A stretch of 56,159 bases of DNA from Chloroflexota bacterium. Its GTDB lineage: Bacteria; Chloroflexota; Anaerolineae; Anaerolineales; Anaerolineaceae. A program made the translations under genes and the position numbers. The stretch is taken from positions 23,316-79,474 of the forward strand of contig JAMCRR010000018.1 of the NCBI GenBank assembly GCA_023381565.1, given 5' to 3'. Below are positions 1-7,522 of this stretch, one piece after another. Every line of letters starts with the position of its first letter. Position 1 is the first letter of the stretch. The notes beneath the pieces are model-generated. The model did no database searches and was not told the origin of the DNA. It saw only the letters and a program-made list of their open reading frames with translations.

Positions 1-51
1 GTGATCGTTTTCGTCAACCACTAACCCCTCAAATAAGGCTTTAGCTGCCAT
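1..51 (-). CDS. Start of an unidentified gene, cut by the window edge
   Basis: A minus-strand reading frame starts with ATG at position 51 and runs off the left edge after 17 codons, beginning MAAKALFEGLVVDEND. A GAGGTG Shine-Dalgarno-like sequence lies just upstream of the ATG. It follows the L,D-transpeptidase gene on the same strand, about 115 bases downstream, so it may belong to that operon. Too little is visible to name a family. The good ribosome binding site and open frame are the only support. Confidence 0.5.
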   Translation of the reverse strand, partial: MAAKALFEGLVVDENDH

Positions 52-165
52 AGCGCACCTCATACCACTGATGTTAATTTTAACCCCGATTATCTTCTTT
101 GTCCTGTAAATCAGGTCTTGAATGGCGATCTTTTATTTCCCCTTGTCTAACGAAATAACGATACG

Positions 166-1203
166 CTAAACAACCTCGATCCTTGTTCCCCCATCTTCGA
201 ACACTGACGACTCCCTCGCCGGCACAACCGGGGTCGTCCAGCGGTAGATCCATTTGGCAGCCTGGGTAGACAGGTTGACGCAGCCATGGCTGCGCGGTTT
301 GCCAAAGTCATTGTGCCAGTACGTCCCGTGCAGGGAGATGCCGTCTTCGGTAAAATAGCACACCCAGGGAACGCCGGGAAGATCGTAGCTGTTGGGGGCT
401 GCCCGATCACCGGCAGCCATGTGGCGTGCCGGGCGCTTGCGCTGGACGACATAGCTGCCGCGTGGAGTTTCGTAATTCCCACTGCTGAAACGAGCGCCGG
501 TTGCCGCACGAGTCATGAAGACCGGCTGATCGTATTCGTAGGCCACCACCATCTGTTCCCCCAGATGCACTTCGATGTGCTTGGCCTCCGCCGGCACCTG
601 CGGAGAAAGCATCTGCAGCTCTTCATCCGGAACCAGACGCAGATGGCGTCCCGGTGCGTAATAAACGTTCTTAATCTTCTCGTCCCAGATACCATACCAG
701 GTTGCCCCAAGAACATCCTGGGTAAGGGAAACCACCCAATGGGTGGTGGCGTAGTACAGCCGGTAGCTGAGCGGGGCAGCCGCATCCGGTTGGCGGCGAG
801 CATCGGTATAGGGTACGGTGACCTCGACCAGCTTGCCCATCTCGGGTATGGCTTCTCCGGGCTCGTTTAGCTTGAGCTCAACCGGCTGGATGCCTCCCGA
901 ATAGGCGTAGCCGTCCTTGCCGATCTGGTACCAAACACGATTGAACGCCCCCGTGTCATCGCCAAGGGTGACGGCCGTGATCGGCAGGACCAGATCGCGC
1001 CAAACATATTTCACGACTTTTCCTTCTTTCGAAGGGCGATCGTACAGAGAAATCACCGCGTCAAGCACGCGCCCCTGCTGCCCGCTGAGTTCAGCCTGCT
1101 GTATGGCTGCCAGTGGCAGTAAAATCAATGCTCCCAGCCCAAAACCACCGAGCTTGAGGAATTCCCGGCGGGAGAGCCGTGTGGAGAGGGACAAGAGAGA
1201 CAT
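166..1203 (-). CDS. L,D-transpeptidase (YkuD domain) with a Tat-type signal
   Basis: Cell-wall enzyme predicted to form or exchange peptide cross-links in peptidoglycan with a catalytic cysteine. The 345-residue protein begins with a twin-arginine motif (SRREFLK, residues 11-17) and a hydrophobic stretch, so export in folded form by Tat is likely. The middle (about 50-200) has SH3-like beta-rich sequence of unclear family. The YkuD catalytic domain fills the C-terminal third and ends in the signature HGTYWHNDFG...SHGCVNLS, with Cys308 as nucleophile and the two His of the motif present. It lies 5 bases after the second L,D-transpeptidase and has no obvious Shine-Dalgarno, so translation is probably coupled. 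Family assignment is firm; the exact cross-link made is unknown. Confidence 0.9.
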   Translation of the reverse strand: MSLLSLSTRLSRREFLKLGGFGLGALILLPLAAIQQAELSGQQGRVLDAVISLYDRPSKEGKVVKYVWRDLVLPITAVTLGDDTGAFNRVWYQIGKDGYAYSGGIQPVELKLNEPGEAIPEMGKLVEVTVPYTDARRQPDAAAPLSYRLYYATTHWVVSLTQDVLGATWYGIWDEKIKNVYYAPGRHLRLVPDEELQMLSPQVPAEAKHIEVHLGEQMVVAYEYDQPVFMTRAATGARFSSGNYETPRGSYVVQRKRPARHMAAGDRAAPNSYDLPGVPWVCYFTEDGISLHGTYWHNDFGKPRSHGCVNLSTQAAKWIYRWTTPVVPARESSVFEDGGTRIEVV

Positions 1204-1208
1204 GGCTT

Positions 1209-2246
1209 TTAATTATGGATATTCACCCGGGTGCCGATCGAAGTCCAGTTGTAAAGCCAGCCCGCGTCTTCCGTGCGGAAGTTCACACAACCGTGGCTCA
1301 TCGGGTGCCCGAAGTTGTTGTGCCAGTACGTGCCGTGAAGCCCGTATCCTTTGTAGAAATACATCACATAGGGGACGTTCGGCAGGTTGTAGCCGGGCCC
1401 AACCATCCGAGCGTAGCGGTATTTCACATAGATGGAGAAGACGCCCGTAACAGTGGGGTGCGCGGCAACTCCTGTGGATACCAGGAAAGATTTCACCAGG
1501 CGTTTTCCCTCGTAGGCATAGGCGCTCTGGGCGCTGAGATCCACATCAACCCAGCGTTCATTGGGCTGGATATCATCCGGGGGGGAGAAACCGGAGGGGG
1601 GCGCGGGCTCGAGCTGCGGGGGTGTGGTGGGCGCAGGGGTGGGTGTGGAGGTGGAAGTTGGCGTAGGCGTGGGCGTATTCGTCGGGGTGGGCGTGGAGGT
1701 TGGGGTAGGCGTTGGAGTGAAGGTGGGCGTTGGCGTAAAAGTGGCTGTGGCGGTGGGGGTCAGGCTGGGTTTGACGAGCTCCGCCGCGGGGCGGGCGGCT
1801 ACCGAATGAGGGGAGTAGCTCTTCAGGAAGGAGGGATTCCACGCCACCAGGCCGGCTGAAAAGAAAAACACGAGCAAAACCCAGGGGATGATCGATCTGC
1901 GCGGGGCGATCAGGTCTTGCGTTGGGATGGTTTTCAATGCGGCTTGAGGTGAGGGGACACGGGACTGCCCTCCCCCGGCAGCCCGCTGGCGCTGGAGGGC
2001 CCAATGGACACCTTTACGGGCGCGCTGGCTGCCGGGGTTGATTTCCAGGGCGCGTTTGAGATAATCCAGGCTGTCTGATGGATTGGCTGCGGCAGCCGCA
2101 CGGACCAGCCAGGCTTCTTCCAGGTCAGGCGCGAGAGATACCGCCAGGTCTGCCCAGCGACGCGCCTCACCTTGAGCGCCCCGGCTCAATGCAGCTTTAG
2201 CTTGTGTGATAGCCTCTTGGGCTCGAACCCCCTGCTCGGCGTTCAT
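1209..2246 (-). CDS. Membrane-anchored L,D-transpeptidase with TPR-like N-terminus and Thr/Pro linker
   Basis: Second YkuD-family cell-wall transpeptidase, 345 residues. Domain order: an alpha-helical, TPR-like cytoplasmic region (about 1-95), one membrane segment (about 115-140), a Thr/Pro linker of repeated TPT units (about 165-225) that would span the cell wall, and a YkuD domain (about 230-345) ending in HGTYWHNNFG...SHGCVNFR with Cys320 as nucleophile. The start codon overlaps the amidase stop in an ATGA. A TPR joined through the membrane to a transpeptidase could link cross-linking to a cytoplasmic partner, which is inference. The catalytic domain closely resembles that of the neighbouring gene, suggesting duplication followed by different N-terminal modules. 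Confidence 0.9.
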   Translation of the reverse strand: MNAEQGVRAQEAITQAKAALSRGAQGEARRWADLAVSLAPDLEEAWLVRAAAAANPSDSLDYLKRALEINPGSQRARKGVHWALQRQRAAGGGQSRVPSPQAALKTIPTQDLIAPRRSIIPWVLLVFFFSAGLVAWNPSFLKSYSPHSVAARPAAELVKPSLTPTATATFTPTPTFTPTPTPTSTPTPTNTPTPTPTSTSTPTPAPTTPPQLEPAPPSGFSPPDDIQPNERWVDVDLSAQSAYAYEGKRLVKSFLVSTGVAAHPTVTGVFSIYVKYRYARMVGPGYNLPNVPYVMYFYKGYGLHGTYWHNNFGHPMSHGCVNFRTEDAGWLYNWTSIGTRVNIHN

Positions 2247-3058
2247 GGCTGGGCGGGAGTGGCTGTAGGAGTGACGGGTTCGTTACGGACGAAACAGATG
2301 ATGCCTGAGGTGATTCCCTGGGCAACCAGGTCCGTGTGCTCGGTTAGCATCTGGCGATCGAGGTTCATAAAGCCGGTTTCGATGACAGCAGCTGTGGTGT
2401 TGGGATCGATCTCATTGAAGGCATGATATTGGGTCATGTCGGAGGTAATGCTGTTGTAATGGAAACGCATGCCGGTGGCTTTTTGATAACGGTCGGTCAG
2501 GCAGCTAACCAGCCGGGCTGATTTCTCGGGATTGGGGCTGGATAATGCGGCAGCAACCTTAAACCCGGTTGCTTCATCGTTTATATAATCGCACGAATCG
2601 TTATGGATGGAAATCAGGGCTGTTGCCCGGTAGTGGGTCAGCTTCTGATCGTATTCCTGCAGCAGGTCGACGTCAAAGCCTTGATTGGTCAGGTTTTGCT
2701 TCACCAACGTCGCAATCTTCAAATTAATATCCGCTTCGGTCAGACCATCCGCACAGACTGCCCCCGAATCGTTCCCCCAGTGCCCGGCCACGATCCCGAT
2801 GCGCGGCGTGCCATTGGGGGTTGGGCTGGATTGCGGGAGAGGGGTCGTCTTGCCGGGTTGGAGCGCCACCGACATCTTTTCTGCCAGGCTGAATGAAAAG
2901 AGGTTTGCCGGCTTCCACATGGTGAACAATGTGGCAGCCAGGATGGCGACACTGATCACGGTCTGCAGCGCCCGCCAGGTGCTGAAGCGTGCAGGCCCAT
3001 TTTCGGCTGGCATGGAGGGAGAATCAGGTGGTGCGGCGTCGGAGGGTTCAGCGTTCAT
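2243..3058 (-). CDS. N-acetylmuramoyl-L-alanine amidase (Amidase_3), membrane anchored
   Basis: Zinc amidase that cleaves the bond between muramic acid and the stem peptide. About 271 residues from the ATG at 3058: a short polar N-terminus, one membrane segment (about 28-47), a linker, then the Amidase_3 fold. Zinc ligands are visible as His in AGHWGND (about 93), Glu in LTEADIN (about 108) and His in ISIHNDS; the catalytic Glu is in VIETGF. The C-terminus ends in a short Thr/Pro tail. An upstream TTG in the same frame is rejected because it lies in the predicted -35 region. First gene of the amidase, L,D-transpeptidase, L,D-transpeptidase operon, a coherent wall-remodelling set. Confidence 0.88.
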   Translation of the reverse strand: MNAEPSDAAPPDSPSMPAENGPARFSTWRALQTVISVAILAATLFTMWKPANLFSFSLAEKMSVALQPGKTTPLPQSSPTPNGTPRIGIVAGHWGNDSGAVCADGLTEADINLKIATLVKQNLTNQGFDVDLLQEYDQKLTHYRATALISIHNDSCDYINDEATGFKVAAALSSPNPEKSARLVSCLTDRYQKATGMRFHYNSITSDMTQYHAFNEIDPNTTAAVIETGFMNLDRQMLTEHTDLVAQGITSGIICFVRNEPVTPTATPAQP

Positions 3059-3067
3059 CTTGATATG

Positions 3068-3097
3068 ATAGTACCTCAGATTGGTCGGAATTGGCAA
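3068..3097 (-). promoter_or_regulatory. Sigma-70-type promoter of the amidase operon
   Basis: On the minus strand, TTGCCA (3092-3097), an 18-base spacer, and TACTAT (3068-3073). The -10 ends nine bases before the ATG at 3058 and no Shine-Dalgarno lies in between, so the mRNA would have almost no leader. Prediction from consensus only. Confidence 0.5.
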
Positions 3098-3129
3098 GGA
3101 GGATTTGGGCTGATTTTCTCAATTAAGGC

Positions 3130-3158
3130 TTGACGCTTTCTCACCGGCAATGTATAAA
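3130..3158 (+). promoter_or_regulatory. Sigma-70 promoter of the flavin reductase gene
   Basis: TTGACG (3130-3135), a 17-base spacer, TATAAA (3153-3158): close to consensus with ideal spacing. Transcription would start near 3165, which rules out the in-frame TTG at 3130 as a start and supports the ATG at 3190. Confidence 0.75.
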
Positions 3159-3189
3159 GAAAGAAGAAAGGCAGGAAAGCCACGATAAG

Positions 3190-3723
3190 ATGGCCAAATC
3201 CAAGAATATTGATACTCCTGAATTGAGATCTCTGGCAGATCCCGAATCGATGAGGCGCGCCATGCGCCAATGGGTGGCGGGGGTTACCGTGGTCACCAGC
3301 CGTTTTGGCGAGGTGCAGCATGGCATGACGGTCAGCTCGTTCACTTCGATATCATTAACCCCGCCGATGATTCTGGTTTCTCTGGAACGCAGTACCCGTA
3401 CGCATGGGTTGATCTCAGCCTCCGGCTATTTCGGGGTGACGATCCTGAGCGGCGCCCAAAAGCAGCTTTCTGAAACGTTTGCCGGACGGATAGGCTCCGA
3501 TGAGGATCGTTTTAAGGATATTGAAACCTTCAACTTGCTCAGCCCAGCCCCCTTCTTAAAGAGAGGACTTGCATTTCTCGACTGCCGGGTTGTGAATGTT
3601 GTCGAAGCCGGAACTTCAACGGTCTTTTTTGCAGAAGTCATGGCGGCGCAGAGCGGGGAGGATTTTGATCCCCTGGCTTATACCAACCGCAGCTATTTCA
3701 CGCTTGAGCCGTTAAAGGAGTAA
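3190..3723 (+). CDS. Flavin reductase-like FMN-binding protein
   Basis: About 177 residues of the flavin reductase-like split-barrel family (NAD(P)H:flavin oxidoreductases and reductase components of two-component monooxygenases). The N-terminal part has the family pattern: a helix with FRRAMRQWVAG-like sequence, VTVVTS, then TVSSFTSISLTPPMILVSL, which forms the FMN phosphate-binding region, and a later SGYFGVTIL block. The start at 3190 is chosen because the promoter covers upstream start codons and an AGGAAAG lies before this ATG. It is followed 44 bases on by the AMMECR1 gene on the same strand. The physiological acceptor cannot be told from sequence. Confidence 0.85.
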   Translation: MAKSKNIDTPELRSLADPESMRRAMRQWVAGVTVVTSRFGEVQHGMTVSSFTSISLTPPMILVSLERSTRTHGLISASGYFGVTILSGAQKQLSETFAGRIGSDEDRFKDIETFNLLSPAPFLKRGLAFLDCRVVNVVEAGTSTVFFAEVMAAQSGEDFDPLAYTNRSYFTLEPLKE

Positions 3724-3767
3724 TTCTTCGACCATCTTTTCACCTTTGCACGACGATAGGTTCTACT

Positions 3768-4349
3768 ATGGACCCAGCACCTTTAACACTCGATGAACGT
3801 AAGGCTTTGTTGCAACTTGCACGCCAGACCATAGCCTCGGCATCTGCCGCGCAGGGGCTTGTGCCTCCCCTTCCAGCTGACCTGCCACCGCGACTTCGCC
3901 AGCCTGGGGTGACTTTTGTGACGCTGACGCAAAACGGGGAGCTGCGCGGGTGCGTTGGCGCACTGGAAGCCTACCAATCGCTGGCAGAAGATGTGTGCGA
4001 GCACGCCGCCGCGGCCGCTTTCGAGGATTTCCGTTTCCCGCCGCTGCGTCCGGAAGAAGTCTCCCGCATCCACATCGAGATCTCTGTGCTCACACCCCCC
4101 AGGGCTTTAGAGTACTCCTCCCCGGACGACCTTTTAAACTGCCTTCGCCCGGGGATCGACGGCGTCTTGATACGCGACGGTTTTCACCGGGCTACTTTCC
4201 TGCCGCAGGTGTGGGAGAAGCTCCCGGATCCAGAGGAGTTTATGACCCACTTATGCCTGAAAATGGGCGCCTCTGCAAACCTTTGGCGGCAAAAACACCT
4301 GCAGGTGTTTACCTACCGGGTAGAATCCTTCGAGGAAGGTTCCCTTTAG
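3768..4349 (+). CDS. AMMECR1-domain protein (AmmeMemoRadiSam system protein A)
   Basis: 193 residues covering one AMMECR1 domain. The hallmark LRGCVG is at about 59-64, followed by the expected helical segment AFEDFRFPPL and the strand HIEISVLTPPRAL, with a C-terminal VWEKLPDPEEFM and LCLKMGA block as in family members. In many genomes this protein is encoded with a Memo-family protein and a radical SAM enzyme; neither is in the window. Biochemical role is not established. The 3' end overlaps the convergent DarA-like gene by four bases. Confidence 0.88.
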   Translation: MDPAPLTLDERKALLQLARQTIASASAAQGLVPPLPADLPPRLRQPGVTFVTLTQNGELRGCVGALEAYQSLAEDVCEHAAAAAFEDFRFPPLRPEEVSRIHIEISVLTPPRALEYSSPDDLLNCLRPGIDGVLIRDGFHRATFLPQVWEKLPDPEEFMTHLCLKMGASANLWRQKHLQVFTYRVESFEEGSL

Positions 4350-4612
4350 AGCTGGGTGTAATTTTCAACCGGTAGCACAAAGATCGTGCCGCGGCTTGTC
4401 TCGTGCTCGCCCATTGGAGCGCAATTTTCGCGGATGATCTTCAGAGCTCCCTCGACCTGGTCGTCGTCTAGCCCGATGAATTGCGTGGTCGAGCCCCGGC
4501 GAAAGAATCCCCCCGTGGAGGCAATCAGGGTTACGCGGTACCCGTTCGAGGTGAGGGCGCGTGAGACGGTATCATTGTCGCTGTCGCGCAGGATGGCAAT
4601 GATCAGTTTCAT
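4346..4612 (-). CDS. DarA/PstA-like cyclic-di-AMP receptor family protein, copy 1
   Basis: 88 residues of the PII-like DUF970 family, whose Bacillus and Staphylococcus members (DarA, PstA) bind cyclic di-AMP as trimers. The sequence follows the family closely: MKLIIAILRDSDNDTVSRAL, YRVTLIASTGGFFRRGSTTQ and FIGLDDDQVEGALKII. The TGGFxRxGxTT segment that contributes to ligand binding in known members is intact. Start taken at the ATG at 4612, preceded by AGGAA; an in-frame TTG at 4618 is possible. It lies two bases after the stop of a divergent paralogue in the same operon. Ligand binding is inferred from family membership; I see no cyclic-di-AMP synthase here. Confidence 0.82.
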   Translation of the reverse strand: MKLIIAILRDSDNDTVSRALTSNGYRVTLIASTGGFFRRGSTTQFIGLDDDQVEGALKIIRENCAPMGEHETSRGTIFVLPVENYTQL

Positions 4613-4614
4613 GG

Positions 4615-4968
4615 TCAAATTTCCTCGTAGTGTTCGATAGGCAGTGAAAAAACCGTGGCACCGCCAACCGTGATGGGGGTGGGTGCGGGGAGGGGAAGGG
4701 GGGCGCTTTCTAGCGGGACGGCGATGAATTCAATCCGCTGGCGGCAGTTCTTTTGCAGCGATTGGATCGCCAGTGATTCTTTCTCTTTGGGTAGACCAAT
4801 CATCAACGTCACGTTCCTCCGTCCTAAAAAGCCTCCCACACTGGGCAGCCGGGTGACTGAAAAACCCAACAGATCCAGGCCGTTCGTAGCGTTATCCACG
4901 TCCTGAGCCTGAACTACAGCGAGCAGCATCATTGACACGTTTTGGGGTTCGGTTCTTGGGCTAGGCAT
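4615..4968 (-). CDS. DarA/PstA-like PII-type signal protein, divergent copy 2
   Basis: 117 residues, a paralogue of the following gene with the same pattern (MMLLAVVQAQDVDNATNGL, FSVTRLPSVGGFLGRRNVTL, MIGLPKEKESLAIQSL) but with the ligand loop changed: the TGGFxRxGxTT of copy 1 reads VGGFLGRRNVT here. It also has a longer tail (PLPLPAPTPITVGGATVF). A GGAGG precedes the ATG at 4968. It lies nine bases after the glycosidase gene and two before copy 1, so all three should be co-transcribed. It may bind another nucleotide or form mixed trimers; both are inference. Confidence 0.75.
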   Translation of the reverse strand: MPSPRTEPQNVSMMLLAVVQAQDVDNATNGLDLLGFSVTRLPSVGGFLGRRNVTLMIGLPKEKESLAIQSLQKNCRQRIEFIAVPLESAPLPLPAPTPITVGGATVFSLPIEHYEEI

Positions 4969-4977
4969 GTTCCTCCT

Positions 4978-7437
4978 TTATTCTTGTTGTGAAGCCTGGC
5001 GGAGGCCCGGCTGGTGGAGCGGATCGGACGATCGATCGGAAACCAGACCCCTTTGCACTGAAACCAGGTGCGGGCCCGTGTTGGGCACGAGGATGGTTTG
5101 GCCATCCGCAAAAGTGACCTGGGTTTGTTCTGCACGTCTGATAAGAGTGAGTCCTTGATATTTTACCGTAACTGGCCCCGGAAGGGGGCTTTTTTCGGAT
5201 AAAAACACCTGCCAGGCTGAATTCAGATGTACTCCCAGAGCATCCAGGAAGAGACCCACTGGCGCCAGGCCGCACAGGATATCTCTCTCACCCAATCCGG
5301 CTCCGGTTTCGGCGTCGTAAGCGCGGCGCAAGCAGCCATCCAGCCGGTACGACTGCACCAGGGCTTTCATTACACCCGCAAGCAGGGCAGAGGCCTCCCG
5401 GTTGTAGCCGTATGCCAGCATCCCTTCGGCGATTAAGGCGTTCCAGATGAGCTGGACAGAGCTTTTAGCCGGATTTTCCTGGGTCGATTCTTGCCCGGGC
5501 AGGGATCGCAGGCCATACTCTGCCTCATAGCGCTGCGCATCTCCGAGGGTATGCTCGACGATTTCCGAAGCCTGGCGTTCATCGGGAATGCCCGCCCACA
5601 AAGGCAAGAGCTGAGCAAGATCCTCATAGACTGCGCCGATCGTCTTTAAGCAAACTTCGTCATGCTCCCCGATCCCATCGATCGTTATCGTGTCTATCGA
5701 TAGGAATACATTCTGGGTGGTCACATAGGCGCGGCCCTGGTGCCACTGCAGACTGCGAGCAGATACTTTTTCGATTTTCTCTCCGGAGGGCGTCTTCCCG
5801 TTAAAGGTGATGGCAACCATGGGCGCCGCTCCGGTTTGAGAATGAAGGCGCAGGATGAGCCGGGTTGGCTCGCTGAACTGCTTTTGAAGGACCCTTTGCC
5901 CTGAGCCGAATGTTTCCAGCAACGTTATAGAAGGCTGTGGGCTGATGGCGTGTGTATCGCGGTCGCGATAACGGTAGGTTTTGAAATCCTCGTCCCAACA
6001 GGATTGTACAGAAGCGCGCAGGTGCTCAGCCAGGGCGCCCAGAGCCGGTAGGTGCTCGCTATCCTCAACGATGCGCCCGATGCGCATCAAGCTCTGGCAT
6101 TCTCGATAGAGAAAGGCTTCTAGAGCGGTGCTTTCGAAGGTGTTGATCTCGACCCCATAGCCTCCCAGGTTCCAGCGGTCAAAAAAAGGATTCTCTTCGA
6201 AGCCGCTTTGATGAGGGTGATCCCACTCTGGGATGCCGTCGCTATCGCGGTCATGTGCCGGATTGAACCAGGACCAGAGAAAGCGAACCAGAGGCTGATA
6301 GACCTGTTGCAGGAAAGTTCGGTCGCCGCAGGCCCGAAAAATCTTCCAGGCCAGGCTGGCCAGCACGGGTTGGGCTAGCAGCCGGCTGCGCTGCCCCCCC
6401 AACCCGGGCTTCCAATCGATCTGTCCGTTCTCCTCCTGGCCGGCGAGGAAATTCATCAGCCAGCCCTTAGCCAGCTCTACGCCGCCGGGGAGTATCAGGC
6501 TGGCGAGGTAATAGGCGTCCAGGGCGGTCTGGCCGTTCCACAGGTGGTTATAGTCGCTGCCATCCCCTCGCTGCGAATACCCCTGGTCGGGGCTGCGCAT
6601 GGATACAAAGGAGCCGTGGGGCAGTGCGGAGGTTGCAGACAGGCACAGGCTGAAGGCGGCTTTCTGGCTGTGAGCGAGAACAACATCCCACTCAGGGTTA
6701 CCGGTATCGATCTCGACCAGACTGCTTTTTTCCTGCAGCCAGATGCGCGCCAGCTCGGATTCCCAGGGTCGCGCCGTGGTGCGGCGAGCAAGATCGAAAG
6801 ACTCTTCCTGGGTATGGCAGCCGGCTAACGCCCAGGTCAGGGTGCGAGAGGCTTCGGGCATTAATTCAACGTCCACACGCAGCGAAGGGAACGACCCGCC
6901 GCCCGGCTGGGGACCGCCGGTCATAAACAGGACCGGGGTGATGTTCCCGGTTTTTCCCGCCAAAATCGTGGACACCTGGATCTGTTGGGCAGACATCGCC
7001 TGCCCATCTCCCAGTGGGATGAGCAGCGCCACCATCTCCAGGCTGAGCTTCCGTTGGGCGTGCCCCTGGTTGCCGATTCGTACCCGACCGCACACAACCT
7101 GCGAACCGGGAACCCAATACTCGGTAAAAACGTCTATACCCTCGAAGGGTGAAAAATGGAGAGCGGTATAATTCGGATAGATCTCCATTAAATGGGGTAA
7201 GACGGTAAACTCAGCCGGATTTGAACGCGTCTGATTGCCTTCACCCAGCCGCGGGAAAATGCGCACCTGGCGGGCGCGCAGCCCGTAGGTGGTTTGCAGC
7301 GTTACCGCCGGCGGCTCGCCTCCTTCCAGGCACAGCTCCCAAATCTGATCGTCGGTGTAGCATGTGTCGCAGAGACGAGCATCCGCAGCAAGAAAGATGG
7401 AGCGCAGTTTATTGGAAATTTCACCCCGGAGTAGCAT
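4978..7437 (-). CDS. Large (alpha/alpha)6-barrel glycoside hydrolase, amylo-glucosidase/trehalase-like
   Basis: 819 residues resembling bacterial six-hairpin glycosidases of the GH63/GH37/MGH1-like group. The N-terminal 230 residues are beta-rich; from about 240 an alpha-helical catalytic region follows with HSQKAAFSL, SPDQGYSQRGDGSDYNHLWNG and the family-typical DSDGIPEWDHPHQSGFEENP, including acidic residues suited to inverting hydrolysis. No signal peptide or membrane segment is visible, so the enzyme is probably cytoplasmic and acts on an oligosaccharide or storage glucan. The promoter is six bases before the ATG, with no Shine-Dalgarno. Substrate and exact GH family are not certain. First gene of an operon with the two DarA-like proteins. 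Confidence 0.75.
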   Translation of the reverse strand: MLLRGEISNKLRSIFLAADARLCDTCYTDDQIWELCLEGGEPPAVTLQTTYGLRARQVRIFPRLGEGNQTRSNPAEFTVLPHLMEIYPNYTALHFSPFEGIDVFTEYWVPGSQVVCGRVRIGNQGHAQRKLSLEMVALLIPLGDGQAMSAQQIQVSTILAGKTGNITPVLFMTGGPQPGGGSFPSLRVDVELMPEASRTLTWALAGCHTQEESFDLARRTTARPWESELARIWLQEKSSLVEIDTGNPEWDVVLAHSQKAAFSLCLSATSALPHGSFVSMRSPDQGYSQRGDGSDYNHLWNGQTALDAYYLASLILPGGVELAKGWLMNFLAGQEENGQIDWKPGLGGQRSRLLAQPVLASLAWKIFRACGDRTFLQQVYQPLVRFLWSWFNPAHDRDSDGIPEWDHPHQSGFEENPFFDRWNLGGYGVEINTFESTALEAFLYRECQSLMRIGRIVEDSEHLPALGALAEHLRASVQSCWDEDFKTYRYRDRDTHAISPQPSITLLETFGSGQRVLQKQFSEPTRLILRLHSQTGAAPMVAITFNGKTPSGEKIEKVSARSLQWHQGRAYVTTQNVFLSIDTITIDGIGEHDEVCLKTIGAVYEDLAQLLPLWAGIPDERQASEIVEHTLGDAQRYEAEYGLRSLPGQESTQENPAKSSVQLIWNALIAEGMLAYGYNREASALLAGVMKALVQSYRLDGCLRRAYDAETGAGLGERDILCGLAPVGLFLDALGVHLNSAWQVFLSEKSPLPGPVTVKYQGLTLIRRAEQTQVTFADGQTILVPNTGPHLVSVQRGLVSDRSSDPLHQPGLRQASQQE

Positions 7438-7443
7438 AAGTCC

Positions 7444-7472
7444 ATTGTACGAGGACTTGTCCGGGAGGTCAA
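7444..7472 (-). promoter_or_regulatory. Sigma-70 promoter of the glycosidase-DarA operon (leaderless)
   Basis: On the minus strand TTGACC (7467-7472), a 17-base spacer, TACAAT (7444-7449). Only six bases separate the -10 from the ATG at 7437, so transcription should start on or beside the start codon. Confidence 0.7.
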
Positions 7473-7480
7473 AGGTTTTA

Positions 7481-7489
7481 TGCTAGAAT
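7481..7489 (+). promoter_or_regulatory. Probable extended -10 promoter of the PBP gene
   Basis: TGCTAGAAT, an extended -10 (TGnTAGAAT), lies 33 bases before the PBP start at 7523. No good -35 is seen at 17 bases. It shares an 85-base spacer with the divergent glycosidase promoter. Confidence 0.4.
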
Positions 7490-7522
7490 GAGAAGCACCC
7501 ATTACCAACCGGATCATTCATT

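Noticed and set aside
1618..1763. Dense GGTGTG-type repeats suggesting a tandem DNA repeat or CRISPR
   Set aside because: They are codon repeats for a Thr/Pro linker; no conserved spacer-repeat structure. The same holds for 10842-11215.
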